Shown one piece after another: positions 37,782 to 49,848 of a DNA stretch of 64,000 bases (position 1 is the first letter of the stretch; the number at the start of each line of letters is the position of its first letter). A program made the position numbers and the translations under genes. The DNA comes from Nymphaea colorata (Eukaryota > Streptophyta > Magnoliopsida > Nymphaeales > Nymphaeaceae): the NCBI RefSeq assembly GCF_008831285.2, contig NC_045143.1, positions 25,319,662 through 25,383,661 on the forward strand. Direction: 5' to 3'. The notes beneath the pieces are model-generated. The model saw only the letters and a program-made list of their open reading frames with translations, did not search any database and had not been told where the DNA came from.

Positions 37782-37935
37782 CCCCTGGCTGACCGGAACT
37801 TGGCCGCGTTGTCTCTTGCTCTCTCTGAACAAATCCCCTGGCTGACCGGAACTTGGCCGCGCTGTCTCTTGCTCTCTCTGAACAAAGCCCCTGGCTGACC
37901 CGGAACTTGGCCGTGTTGTCTCTTGCTCTCTCTCC
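37782..37935. repeat. 53-bp minisatellite, about 2.9 copies
   Basis: Units start CCCCTGGCTGACCGGAACTT at 37,782, 37,835 and 37,888. Changes include CGCG to CGTG and one inserted C. The open frames across it reflect the repeat period and are not genes. Confidence 0.95.
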
Positions 37936-38068
37936 CTCCTCCTTCTTCCTTCTCCTGTAAGCATGTCACCATTCTGATAATCACTGACATCCTGTCTTTT
38001 TCTTAGGTTGTTTTGATTGTTCGTACATTGTCATGGGTTTATCGATTGTCACCAAATGACTCAATCTC

Positions 38069-38470
38069 GTTAGAGAAAAGGAGCAGAAGGGGGAGAGAGG
38101 ATCTTGTCATCAAAACCTTCTTCCTCCCTCACTCACTTCTTCCTCCTCCCTCCTCCCTTCTTCCTCCAGCGAGAGAGAGAGAGAGAGAGAGACTGAAGCT
38201 CGTTAGAGAAGAGGAGCAGAAGGGGGAGAGAGGATCTTGTCATCAAAACCTTTTTCCTCCCTGACTCCCTTCTTCCTCCTCCCTGACTCCCTTCTTCCTC
38301 CTCCCTCCTTCCCTTCTTCCTCTTCCTCCCTTCTTCCTCCTCCCTCCTTCCCTTTTCCTCCGCCTCCCTTCTTCCTTCCTCCTCTCCCTTCTTCCTCCTC
38401 CCTTCTTCCCTTCTTCCTCCTCCCTCCTTCCCTTCTTCCTCTGTGTCCCTTCTTCCTCCCCAACAGGCAA
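38069..38470. repeat. Polypyrimidine tract with a duplicated 61-bp block
   Basis: A block containing GGAGCAGAAGGGGGAGAGAG occurs at 38,069-38,129 and 38,201-38,261, separated by CT-rich DNA and a (GA)n run. From 38,262 to 38,460 the plus strand is almost pure pyrimidine (CTTCCTCCTCCCTCCTTCCC variants). Open frames here are Arg/Glu/Gly or Pro/Ser repeats. Confidence 0.92.
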
Positions 38471-38644
38471 AAAAAAAAATCTGGAAAAATGCTTCCACCC
38501 CTCCCAGTGGAAACATGTTTCCGGAAATAAATTTCCGTTTTCAACTTTAACGGTAACAAACAAAATTCTGCGTTTCATAAACCGTAAATATTTTGAAAAT
38601 TTGAAAAATGTTTTTTGTGCTACAGGAAATTTCTTGCCCATCAA

Positions 38645-38870
38645 ACACTACCTATATTATATATAGCATATATATATAATAGAAATATATTTTACATCCT
38701 TATATATAACACATATACATTATATGTTATGATATGTTTAATAAAAAATATATATGTTATATATATACAAATAATAAATAATGTTATACGTATGTATATA
38801 TATAAGGTACATATATGTATTATATATTTGTTATATATATGCAGTATATACATAATAATATATAATCACA
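38645..38870. repeat. AT-rich simple repeat block
   Basis: Dense TATATA and ATACAT motifs with little other sequence. Confidence 0.9.
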
Positions 38871-39050
38871 ATCACCTCTAACTGCTCCACCAACCGTCGA
38901 AGATCGTCCAGGTTGAAGATAACACCACCTTAGCCATTCATCTTGCTGTTAATCCCAAATCTTTTCATCTTCAGCCCAATACTCTCCTTCTCCTTGCTTC
39001 TGTTATATCAAAAGTAGAATCAGTGGAAATGGTGGGTTGCGGTGGAAAAA

Positions 39051-39113
39051 GGGAGCGAGGGAGGAAGAAGGGAAGGAGGGAGGAGGAAGAAGGGAAGGAG
39101 GAAAGGAGGAAAA
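39051..39113. repeat. Polypurine tract complementary to the upstream polypyrimidine tract
   Basis: GAGGGAGGAAGAAGGGAAGG-type sequence is the strand complement of the CT-rich repeat at 38,262-38,460, about 600 bp away. Confidence 0.8.
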
Positions 39114-39597
39114 CAGCGTGTGACGTACCAGAACATGGAAGAATTTGTGTCCATTAAAGGAGTTTGACTAATTTCTCAAAAACTTAATACATCAAGTATA
39201 TGCTTCCTAAGCAATAAAAGGAAAGAGAGCACTACCTAAACAGCGATGAAAAATAGGACCCACAAGTGAGGAAAGGGGATTAAGTGTGATGCCCTTCGAA
39301 TTTGTGTCCATAAGGGAAACCAAATAAAATCACGTGCTCACCCATGCTCTCTCTTAGTTTCCTTATTCCTGATCCACATCGTCCCAACTTATCCAACACA
39401 TGCTACTAGCTAGAAACTAAACTCAACTAAACTAAGAATCAAAATCAACTAAAATCAAACTAAGACTCATATGCAATAGACGACGCTTTAAAAATTTCAC
39501 CAAGACGCCCTAGGGACTAATACCTCTACACAACAAGACTAAAACATCAAGTTAAGACATAAAGATAGCTCAACTTGCAATGATATAAATAGGCATA

Positions 39598-39644
<47 letters not shown>

Positions 39645-40405
39645 ATACATGTACATACATAATATATTAAATAATATGTGTCATATAATATAGTATAATT
39701 ATATATAATATGTAACATTATATATACATATTGTCCATTACATAATATGTTATAATTACAACATATTATATTACACACAAGTATTATACTACTTGTACAT
39801 ATATGTTATATTTCACATAATATATTATACATGATATGCATGTGATATATGTCATATGTATATTATATATACATAATATAGCATATATATTGTATATACA
39901 TATTATAATGTATATTATATGTGCATTGTACACATGTACATACATGTTATAATGCACATTATATGTACATTATACATATAATATATATATTACATAATGT
40001 ATATTATATATATTGTTGTATACTATAAATGTATGCCTACATGTACACATATGTATATGTATATAAACATATGTACATATACATACATACGATTTATTAA
40101 TTATACATACATATTATTTATGTATAATATATAATATAATATATGTGTATATATATATATTATTATATATGTAATTATAACTATTAATAAAATTGTAACA
40201 TGTATTATACATATATATTGTATTATATGTGTTATAATGTATAGTATATGTCATATATAATACTTATATATCACATCATAGCATCATACATACATAGTGC
40301 TACATACATGTTATATGTTAATGTATACAGATATTATAAATATACATATATCATATACATCGAATATACTATTTTAAATATATATATCATACGTACATTT
40401 TGTAG
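39598..40405. repeat. (TA)n microsatellite and long TA/ATACAT low-complexity block
   Basis: A 40-bp pure TA run at 39,601-39,640 leads into about 760 bp of degenerate TATATA, ACATAT and TGTATA motifs. No coding or structural element recognised. Confidence 0.93.
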
Positions 40406-40733
40406 CTCCTTCTCTACCGCAGCTGGAAAACCTGCTAGCATTGACACAAAGGGGCAAGGAAGGACGGGCCAACTGACCATGCATTAGAGGGCAAGAGCAG
40501 AGAGAACAGGGTTTCTTAGACTCCCTTTTCTTTCTTTTATTTCCTATTCCAAGCTTCTGTCTCTTCACTTAAATAAACTCAGCTTAAATAAACTTGATCA
40601 ATCTGGGCAAGTCAGCAGACAGTAACAACTAACAGCTGCTTACCCACTTCTCTAGCTTTCAGTCTGAGTCAAGTATATTTAGCTTTAGTTTTATAATGTA
40701 AATAAGCTTGACAAAAAGGATTAAAAATTTTAC

Positions 40734-40859
40734 CGCAGCAATAACTTCATAAAGCGGAGAAATTATTTGGTCAAGGAATGAAACACCACTAGAAGAAGAG
40801 CAACTGTTGGCTGGTTGTGCCACACGCTGCTGCAACATCTCTTCCATCTCTCTTACCAT
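40734..40859 (-). pseudogene. Callose synthase internal exon, isolated
   Basis: The 126-bp exon follows an acceptor (TGTGTAG), ends before GTAAAAT, and is phase 0 at both ends. It reads MVREMEEMLQQRVAQPANSC then SSSSGVSFLDQIISPLYEVI. This corresponds to the CALS9/GSL10 segment after CYIFHH, in the cytoplasmic N-terminal region of the enzyme. No neighbouring exon (GEAANIRFLPE before it, SAWRNYDDFNEYFW after it) is found on either side. On this strand it lies upstream of the orphan first exon, so the order is wrong for one gene. Confidence 0.8.
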
Positions 40860-41196
40860 CTACACAATTACAATCAAAAGACTATTAGGAACTTAGGAAT
40901 TACATTCATAAACACAAGAACTTAAATGTGGATCTAATAATAACATCTAAATGTGGAGCTAACAATAACATCCTACCGTCCAGTGAACACTATTGCTATT
41001 AGAAGTTAGAACAATCATTTGGATGCTTTATGGATCCGACCCCACAAACGTTATGACTCATGGATGACTTGGTAACATGCAACTTATATTGCAAAATTGG
41101 GTACTTTGATAACCTCCTTATAGCAGCCAAGCATTTATGAAGACAGCAGAGAGTTCCAGCATGATCCACAGAGAATTCCACCCAGACTCTCTTCTA

Positions 41197-41452
41197 AGTC
41201 ACACGGGTGTGCCAAATATGGTGGCGCACCCGAGTCGACTCAGGTGCAGGTGCGGCTCAACACGGCACCTGACTGGGTAAAAACCGATGCTGCTGACTGC
41301 ATCCGTTCTTCTTTTCTCTTTTTTTTTCATTTTTTTATAACAGATAACATATGTATATGTATATATGTTTATATAAATATGTTTTTGCCGCACCCGCACC
41401 CATATTTGTTTGGAAGTTGCCGCATCCTGCACCCTACCCCATGTGACATAGA
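41197..41452. mobile_element. Possible hAT-like miniature element
   Basis: GC-rich phrases such as GGGTGTGCC, CAGGTGCAGGTGCGGC and GCCGCACCCGCACCC flank a T-rich, AT-rich core. The ends GTCACACGGG and CCCCATGTGAC are roughly inverted. I found no target-site duplication. Confidence 0.4.
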
Positions 41453-42714
41453 CTCTCATCCCAAGGGAGACCGCCTACCCTTATAAAATCTATGACAATT
41501 GACAGCATTCTGTGTTCATCCCATTGTTCAGTTAAGCCATCTAAGAAGTGACAGGTTGAGAAATAGCACATAACATAAGCTTCCCTCAAAACAAAAGAAA
41601 AACATTTTCCAAAAATAATTTGCCAAGAAAGACGTTGCCAGCTGGAAGCTGACCTCATGTCCCCTAAATAGCCATCTAGAATTGTAACAAACAGTTTATG
41701 TCTGACTTTAAAAACTTATAAGGAAAGCTATTACCATTCGAGCCAGAATGATGCTAGGACGTGATCACCTAACCGCTAAGCACTTAACTGGTGGAACTTG
41801 CTTTTGTCAACTAACTGGTTGCCTCGACCACTACACAGACAAAAGTACTATAAGTGCCCCAAACAGAATGGTTGTCCTAGTCCAGACCATAGAAAGTTCC
41901 AGACAGCTCAACATAGAATGTGTAAAATAAATTTAGAAAATAAAAAACAACAGAAACCCGAAAGCAGTTAAGACAAATGACCCAATTAAGTTACGGATTT
42001 TAAAACTAAAAGAGTGAGGATCGTGAGGAAGACAAGCTTGCTTTTGACAACCTAGCTAGGACAACCACGAATTAACTATGGTCATTAATGCTTAAGCATA
42101 AGATAGGGGCCAAAAAGCAGAAGTTCTCTTGCATTTCAAGACAAGACAAAGGAAAGAATGCAGGCTGCAACAATTTTGATTGTCATGTCCATTGAACCGA
42201 GTGTTGGATGAACTGCTGCAGTATGGCTCTCAACAAATCAAAGAAAGTTATGTAAGTAAGAGTTTTATACCATACTGAAGTGTAATAGATAAATAATGTG
42301 AAAATTTTTTCTATACCTTGACTTTTAGCACAAATTCAAACTAGAAGCAAGCACATCTTTTAATTTTTCAACGGAAGGAGTATACTCATTTATCATTGAT
42401 TGAAAGAAAGTAAAAACAGAGGCGTATTGTTAATATAAAATAAGGGATTAAATTAACACCAAGATATATATGTACAGGTCCCTGGCTTTGTGTATAAAGT
42501 GCCCACACACTCAGAGGAACTTAAAATATACATCACATATGCAACAGAAGTGGTCCTTCGGGCGTAGAATACCACAATCATTCATTATAATTACAAACAT
42601 TAAAAACCATAAAGGGTGCATGTGCACTACAATAATCATGTTCAGATTTTCTTAAGTAAAATAGGTACGCTGCTGTTGCGAACTAATTTCACTCAGATCC
42701 AGACCACTAGATAC

Positions 42715-42963
42715 CTTAAAGAAAACATTAGATTTCCCATTCCTAGGGAGGATGACATGAACAGGATCTGTTTCTGGCATCGCAGGAATGGGATGAACAA
42801 AAGCAGCCCCCACCCCCAGAAGAGGACTTTTGTCATTTTGTGTCTTCAATGGAACAGGTGGTCCACTCATCATGGAGCATCCTGTGGATATTTGATTGAT
42901 TTCACCAAACGTTAAAGGAGCACATTCCACAGATGGTGAATCGAACGTCCACCAAGCAACCAT
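42715..42963 (-). other. Exon-like open frame, family not recognised
   Basis: On the minus strand it reads WWTFDSPSVECAPLTFGEIN, later GVGAAFVHPIPAMPETDPVH, then VILPRNGKSNVFFK, ending at an excellent donor AAG|GTATCT at 42,714. The composition is protein-like and free of low complexity, unlike its surroundings. I cannot assign it to a family and see no matching neighbour exon, so it may be another stranded gene piece. Confidence 0.4.
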
Positions 42964-43878
42964 TCAGCATAAGCATAGATATATGGTCTTTTGTACGATA
43001 AAAGTTCACCTTGGATGAAATAAGAAAGTGGCATCCAAACATGATGAAAAAAGTAAAACAAGCGATTAAGCATGAATCTGGTTTTGCCACTTAACCCAGA
43101 TGAAAAAGTAAAAGGAAACCAGTTGATCTCATAAAATAAATTTTGTCACATAAAAAATGGGCATCAAAGAAATGGCTTACATACATGATGAAAAATGTAA
43201 CATAAGCACTCAGGCAAGAATCTGATGTTTGCAGCTTCCCCCCAGATCAAGAAGTACAAGGAAGTCAGTGTTATCTTCTTCTCCTTGCTGAGATCCAGAC
43301 TACAAAACAGGACAAAGATTTATCATTTAAACGGTGCTTTATGCAATAACATAGAACAGCTCAAACTTGCATACTTGTTCCATGCAGGATGAATACCCAA
43401 ATAGTTGCACCAACTCATGTAGAACCTATTTTCTGATATCATTTAAATATTAGGAGACATTTAAGTGGTCAGTTTTGATTATTTCCAATGAAAGTGTGCA
43501 TATTTTAGGTAGCATCTAGTTGTTATTTTATTATGTTTATGCAGCATATATTACACTGTGGTAAGCTGAAGTCAAATGCATCAAGTATTCTAAACTAGAA
43601 AACAATACGACCAGGATAGATACTACATGCAGCAGATAAAACGTATCACCTTAGGATTAAAAGAAAACATTGACCTGGTTGGCACTAGTAAGATACAAAT
43701 GCAATGCAGTGAGACCATCAACAAACCAAACAGAATTGAAGCAGTAAGAACCCTAAGTTGCACTTATAGGCCAAGAAATAGCTGGCAGAAATGTATTTAT
43801 ATTAGGAAAAAACAAGAACAGTTTGTTCACCGTGAGCTCATATGGAAATACTGAGATGTAGATCATAAACTGTAAGGG

Positions 43879-46435
43879 TAATGTGGATATTTTCATTGCT
43901 CCCGATCCCTTGTAGCTGAAATGAATCTGTCATTTTAGAAAATTATACACATTTTTCAGCCTCCACCATCTGCAATCCTCGTACATTGGAAAAAATTAAA
44001 AATAGCAAGAACAGGCAACCGATCTTGTAGTGTGATAAAATTCTGCCCAACCGTACACAAGGATTTTCTCACAAAAGAACTGACAACAAATAACCAAGAA
44101 TAGAGCAGCTGCTCTTTTTATACACTTACCAAGCAACTGACAACCGCCATTTGGAAAAGATTACATACAAATCATAGCTTGAAAACTTAACAAAGAATGA
44201 CAGTGTACTCACCCTTATGCTGTAAATAGTCAACATTGATCCACTCAGTCATTGCTTGCGTTGACTATAAGTCCCTTAAGAATTCAGTAAACCTGACTAA
44301 GTGAGAAAACAAGCCTGAGATTTTCTCCTAAAATTTCAAAAATTTCACTTTGGCAAATAAGATTTCGCAAGACAAAGGATCTACAAAAAAAGATGATTTA
44401 CAAGACCTAATCAAAAGCTTATGGAAAATAATGACTTACGAAAAAAGTCCATCATTCCCAAAAACATGATTTATAAGTCTTTTCAAGAGCCAAACTAAGA
44501 AATTTTTGAAGCTAGGTTCTTCATCATGAACTGAGTTTCAAAGGGATTTATTCAAATAAGCCACGATTTTTCAAAGGAACTGATTCTTCACCATGGCTTC
44601 TTTTCACTCAAATGGATGCTTTGTGATTCAAAAAATTCCCAAAAACCTAAAAGATATGCAAATCAAGCATAAACAATAAACCATTCTAAATCAATTAAAT
44701 CTGAATCTTGTTGCATATATGTTTGTCCTATACAGATGCTATCGATCTAATAGATGCATGTTTCCAAAAACAATAGGCATTCCCAAATATGACAAAAAGT
44801 GGAAAATGAAAGAGAATGATACCTCTCAGTGCCAGAGACATCACAGATTTGAGCCTTCACTCTCTTGGAGGAGCTGTACCCGATCTTGGCCTTGGAGAGC
44901 TTGTACTCGTCCCTGGCGAATCAAAAGATGATTCTGATTTTCCGGTGGACCATTGCTGGATCTCCGGTGAACCTTGATTTGCTGCTTCATTCAGATGACT
45001 CGACCCTCACCTTCCCTCACCTTCATTGCAGATTCGATCGGATGGCAGAAACCAGAACCTCCACTCCATTGCAGATTCAGTGAAACCCTGATCTCCATTG
45101 CTGCTGCGATAGGAAAACCCTGATCTCCATTGCTGCTGCAGCTTAGATGAAAAAAAAAAGGGTGACAATCCTAAGAGAGAGAGAACTGACAATCCTAAGA
45201 GAGAGAGAACTGACGAGGGACAATTTTAAAAAGCGAGGGAGAGGGAACAGACCACGTTCTTGCTCTTTTCAAGATCTGAGAGAGAGAGAAAAAAAAGACC
45301 GAGGGAAAAGTTTAAAAAACAAGGGACCGCATGCGGACCGCGTAATGGCGTCCAGGCCGCGTCCAAGTGGTAGCTTTTTCTACCTTACCACATATCAATA
45401 TAAGTAGTTAAAAAAAGAAATCAACATACATGCTTTCTAATCACAGTTTTACTTTTAAATCCAGACCTCAAATTGAAGTCAAATCTGACAGGAATAAGAT
45501 TCAACTTCACCTAATTGGGTTGCAAATTTATCGGCTCCCAGGTTTAAGTTTGGGTTTGAATACCTGAAGCACATGAAATCAAAGATATAATCTAAATCTC
45601 TTTTGTCGTACGAGATCCAGATAAATGGGTCCAGTTCCAGCTTAACATTTAGATCCATGAACGCATTTACCTTGCTGGTTTCAAGGCAAATTATGGTCGA
45701 ACACAATGTTTGTCTCGCAATTGACAGACATAGTTGGTTTGCAATTAGCCTATTTTGTTAACAAAGTCAGAACCTTATTGCAAACAACAATATTCAAGAA
45801 TTGTGAACAGTCCATGAGACTAATTTAGATCAATGGTAAACTGTCATGCATTCTGAACTTAAAAGCACAAAGCAGCTTCAGTTTGAGGGTCACAAATTTG
45901 TCCATAGTGCACATAAAATATATCTGAATATAACTGAAAACAATAGAAAAATCTAAAAGCTTTGTGAGAAGTACAAATACATGCATCTATTCTTGAGAAT
46001 GAAGGCAGTCACACTAATAATCATTTTGAAAAATCCTGAAAATTGAGAGCTAGCATTGTAAGGCATGCAAAATCATATTGGGTTCAAAGAGAGATCTACT
46101 AACCGCACCATTGCGTGTAGATCTGTTCCATCTAATGCTTGATGCTGTATTGCAGATTCTAGATGGCTAGAGTATCAACAAAACGAATTCTCTTCTCATG
46201 GTTTAAGTTCAAGCTGCAATCAATGGTTGTCTGTTAATATATGCAAAACTTCACTAAATAATGACACAATATGCTTATATAGATGCTTTACCAGCCTGAT
46301 TATATGCTTTTCCAGCCAGATTATAAAGGCACAGTTAGGGGTGTGGCAGCTATTCCAGGTTGTTGAGATCTGATAGAGACCCTGATTATATTCTCGACGT
46401 AGCTCACTACACTACACCTGACATAGACAAGATAT
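43879..46435 (-). repeat. Right arm of large inverted repeat (family Y)
   Basis: This is the reverse-complement partner of 13,985-17,463, with anchors at both ends and throughout. It lacks the 1 kb present at 14,490-15,480. A terminal block pairing GGTTGTTGAGATCTGATAGA with the left arm's TCTCAACAACCT fixes the outer edge. Divergence between arms is clearly visible, so the duplication is not very recent. Confidence 0.8.
44808..44920 (-). pseudogene. Second Rab GTPase (RABA-like) fragment
   Basis: The minus strand reads FARDEYKLSKAKIGYSSSKR then VKAQICDVSGTERYHSLSF. It covers the same Rab switch/G3 segment as the left arm, here in one uninterrupted frame. The G3 box DTAGQE is DVSGTE and the conserved Trp is Cys, as in the other copy. 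No other Rab motif is present. Confidence 0.68.
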
Positions 46436-47409
46436 GCTCGACAGTGTTGCCAATGATTTCACTTGTAACATATTAATTATAAAAAATTATTAACATGAAT
46501 GAGTGTATAGGACATTAAGCACTTATATGGGTCCGACTGCAGCTGATAGAAACAATGAGAAAGGACTGCTGCTGCTAGAAACAATGGGAAAAGACAGGTG
46601 ACACTGAGGTTCCAGGGTCTATTCAAATACCTACCGCACAATACGCCAAATAATCAAACAATGAAATAATGCACAATACAAAGTTATAGAAAAAAGATTA
46701 AATCAAATGATTTATCGTGCACCCAATGAACTACCCTTATTTTTTTCCTTTCTTGATATACAGAAACATAGAATTACAGGACAAGGAATTTTCTTTTTCT
46801 TGCTTGCTTTGCAAACAGGAAGGGTGCATCATTGTGGGTGTCCAACTATGAACATGCATGTGAGTGAGCAAGCAATCAAGACGAGAGAGAGAGAGAGAGA
46901 GAAGGGTTAGGCATGGGGCGTTATGTTGGGATACCTTAAGTAATGAATATTGTGGTGACCATTCGAGCTGTATCCCTCACATAATCATGGAGAACTTCCA
47001 AAACAGCATATGGCTTTTGAGATGTAGCTGTATTGTCTAAATACACCAAGCTGGAACCATTTAACTCATATAAAATTTATGTAGTCACACTCAGATCCAA
47101 AATGAGAAATCAAGCCTCCACCAGGTAGAGGCCTTTTGGAAATAAAGGACAACCAAAAGACAATTCAGGATCATGTCCAGTCACATGTAAATTAAAATAA
47201 AGGGACCACCCAAGTGCTAGAGGAATAAAAAAAAATAAGCCCTACATAAAAATGCATTGATACAGACATGGGTGGAGCCATAAATTAGTAACATTTAAGA
47301 ATACGGCTGATCATTTTATTACAGAACTATACTACAAAAAAGATTTTAACTGATGCTAGAATGAAACAAAGAATAAAGAGGAAACAGATGAAATTTATAT
47401 AACTCACAA
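46436..47409. other. Intergenic DNA between inverted-repeat arm and repeat X3
   Basis: No gene recognised. It includes a (GA)n run at 46,882-46,902. This segment and the front part of X3 are absent from the left copy of the inverted duplication. Confidence 0.5.
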
Positions 47410-48925
47410 AAAAAAATTAAGTGAAGCCAAGGACATACCGCTATGGAACTTCGAAGAACTTTTGAAAAATATCACCTAGTGCTTTTGAAAAGAAAAACAT
47501 TAAGTTTGGGTTACACAGTTAAGATGGACTAAACAGGAAATGACGGATAATTCATCATGCTCAGCATGGTTGGACTAGGTTTGAGGGGTTTCATCTATTT
47601 CACGGAAGGACCCACAATTTGGTAATGAAATGGGCAAACATTTTTAAGACCAAAGGGGGATTGGTTAGTTTTTACTATGCCTAGGAAGCCTGGAAACAAA
47701 CAAGAGACGTCAAGTTTTTACTTTGAATTTCGAAATAGTTCAAAAATAATGAATTCAACTCATAGGCTTGAGTGCTCATGTTGTGCAAATAATATAACCT
47801 TGGTGTACTTTTAGTACCATACATGCATTAGGTTTTATTTCGCATCAATGTTGTCCTATCTATAGAGGAATGTCTTTCAATTTCCAGAATATGAACAAAA
47901 AGGAATCATCCTTGACATCCTAGATAATAAAAAAAGGAGCATATATTGACCCCAAAATCATACATCCACAAAAGGTTGTCACATTCAATTCTTGCGAGTT
48001 CAGCCTTCATGTATTTCATCTCTTGGCATGCACATTTTGCATTTTTCTTGTTTTTTCTTCATTTTTTTCTTTTGCATTCGGGTTTTTGCCTTTCAAACTT
48101 TTTTTCTTGTGTTTGATTTTCTTTTTTTTTTTTTGGGCCGACCTTCACCTTTGAGGGAATACCTCACCACCCCAAAGGCTACTACGAAACTCCACCACTT
48201 TGGTGGTTATGTATAGCTTTGTCACGTGTCCAACCCACTTCACCTTATGGGTTTTCAACGAGCCAAAAGTTCGTAAGTCATTATCTTCGCGAAATAGACA
48301 TAAATCACCTTTATGCCTACCTGGTACTCTCGATTATTGACTCAGAGGAACGACTACACAGGCCCCGAGCCCATCTCTCAACTCTCATTTTGCTACGTGC
48401 CAAGATCTTATAGAGCATTTTAGCTTCTCCGTCAAGATATTTTCTTGCTAAATCCTTGAAGATGCTTGATCGCCAGAGTCAATAGCATTTCCTAGTCTTG
48501 ACTTTCTCAACTTCATAGGATTTTTCTTCAATGCTCATACCTAGGATTTTTTTCAATTTTCCTCTTCCGTTGATGGACAACTAGAACTTGAAATTTCCAC
48601 CTTCCACTTGGAAGGTACTAAGAATGAATCAAGGCACATCATTGTGTGAGAAAACACTTACAAAATGTTTTTATCAAAACAGAAAAGTTTCTCTTTTACA
48701 AAAGTTCTTGACATCAAATGGCATATGACCAGTATACTCCCTAAAGAGATGGTTGAATGTAAAACTTGGCTGGTTAAAAGAATGAACTTCACCAAATCTC
48801 CCATAAAAGTAGGGTCTTCTATACAAAAGGTTGGTTTAAGGGTGACAGGTTCTAGAAAAGTTGGGTATTCAACTGATTGAAAGTTTCACAAATGGTTTGA
48901 GTTAAGTTCTTCTATCAAAAAACAC
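47410..48925. repeat. Repeat X3, divergent copy of X
   Basis: Same orientation as X1 and X2 but clearly diverged. Shared strings include AATGAAATGGGCAAACA, CTCATGTTGTGCAAATAAT, GACATCCTAGATAAT and CCTTCACCTTTGAGGGAATA. The block 48,490-48,885 is also present in inverted form at 13,635-13,980. Confidence 0.85.
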
Positions 48926-49309
48926 TAGAAGCACAAAAAGAATGATAAAACATTAGTAAAAAAGGAAGCATCGTAAGCTAAGGTCTCATTTTTATGGTAT
49001 CAAAATCCAATGCCCCAAATAACCCCAAGCATCACAATGTTGTTGATAACCAGTTATTTCCATATGGAACTTAAATCAAATTAGACCTTGACTCACTAAT
49101 CGGCTTACATGTGAATAACCAAAGCTATTGCTTCTACAATCAACTCAATTTTTAGCACTGAAAAAGGGATAAAGGAAACATCTCCAAGTCAAACTAATTT
49201 TGTGCAGCTTAAAGTCCTGAACACTAGAAAACCATTTACACATGCCAATGCATGAACAATAACAAGGGCACTTACACAGATGTTTTTAGTTAATTTTACT
49301 ATACTCTTT

Positions 49310-49628
49310 AGTTTGCAATATCCAATGAGAGAAGAAACTACAACTAGAGCAGCAATTGATGCCAGCATGACATCAAGATTCAAATCAAGGTCAGACATAA
49401 GATAAATAAAAGCATGAAGCGTATGGCAGAATCATAGAGATGCTAGGGCTTTTTGAACGATATCCAACTTTATTCATAGAAATTTTAGGTTGGACATGCC
49501 TGGACTGGACAAACATTTGTGGAGTTAGAAGTGCCTCCAAAAGATTCCACATTGTCATCAGGACGAGGTCCAAAAAACTGTGTGACGTTGAACTAGTTGG
49601 CACTTGAACACAAAGAATTCCTTGTAGC
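49310..49628 (-). pseudogene. LRR receptor kinase (subfamily VIII type) ectodomain fragment
   Basis: Frames on the minus strand give VTQFFGPRPDDNVESFGG then NVCPVQACPT (about 49,489-49,592), VGYRSKSPSISMILPY (about 49,434-49,475) and DLDLNLDVMLASIAALVVVS (to about 49,330). In plant LRR-VIII receptor kinases the post-LRR region has a CPVQACP cysteine motif, then the I/VGYRLKSPSF..F..Y block, and later a transmembrane helix. The order fits, but a stop precedes the first block, at least two frame changes intervene, and most of the malectin-like part is missing. No kinase domain was found. The match is from memory of the family, not an alignment. Confidence 0.6.
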
Positions 49629-49848
49629 CTGAGCAATTCAAACAAATGCAATCCAATGAGACATACTGTATGTTAAATGTGAAATTTATCTAAATGAAGA
49701 ACAAGAAAACTGGTCCCGTAAATTGAAAAGTAAACACACTATAATCAAAAGGTTCTTGCTTAGTGGCCCTACCAAAATGAGGACTTCTATGGAGAAGTCA
49801 TAAGAATCATGCAGGAAGAAGCATGGACATCATTTATTCAAATTTTCC

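Noticed and set aside
37643-38644. Several long open frames rich in Arg, Glu, Gly or Pro, Ser
   Set aside because: They arise from the 53-bp minisatellite and purine/pyrimidine tracts, with open frames on both strands at once.
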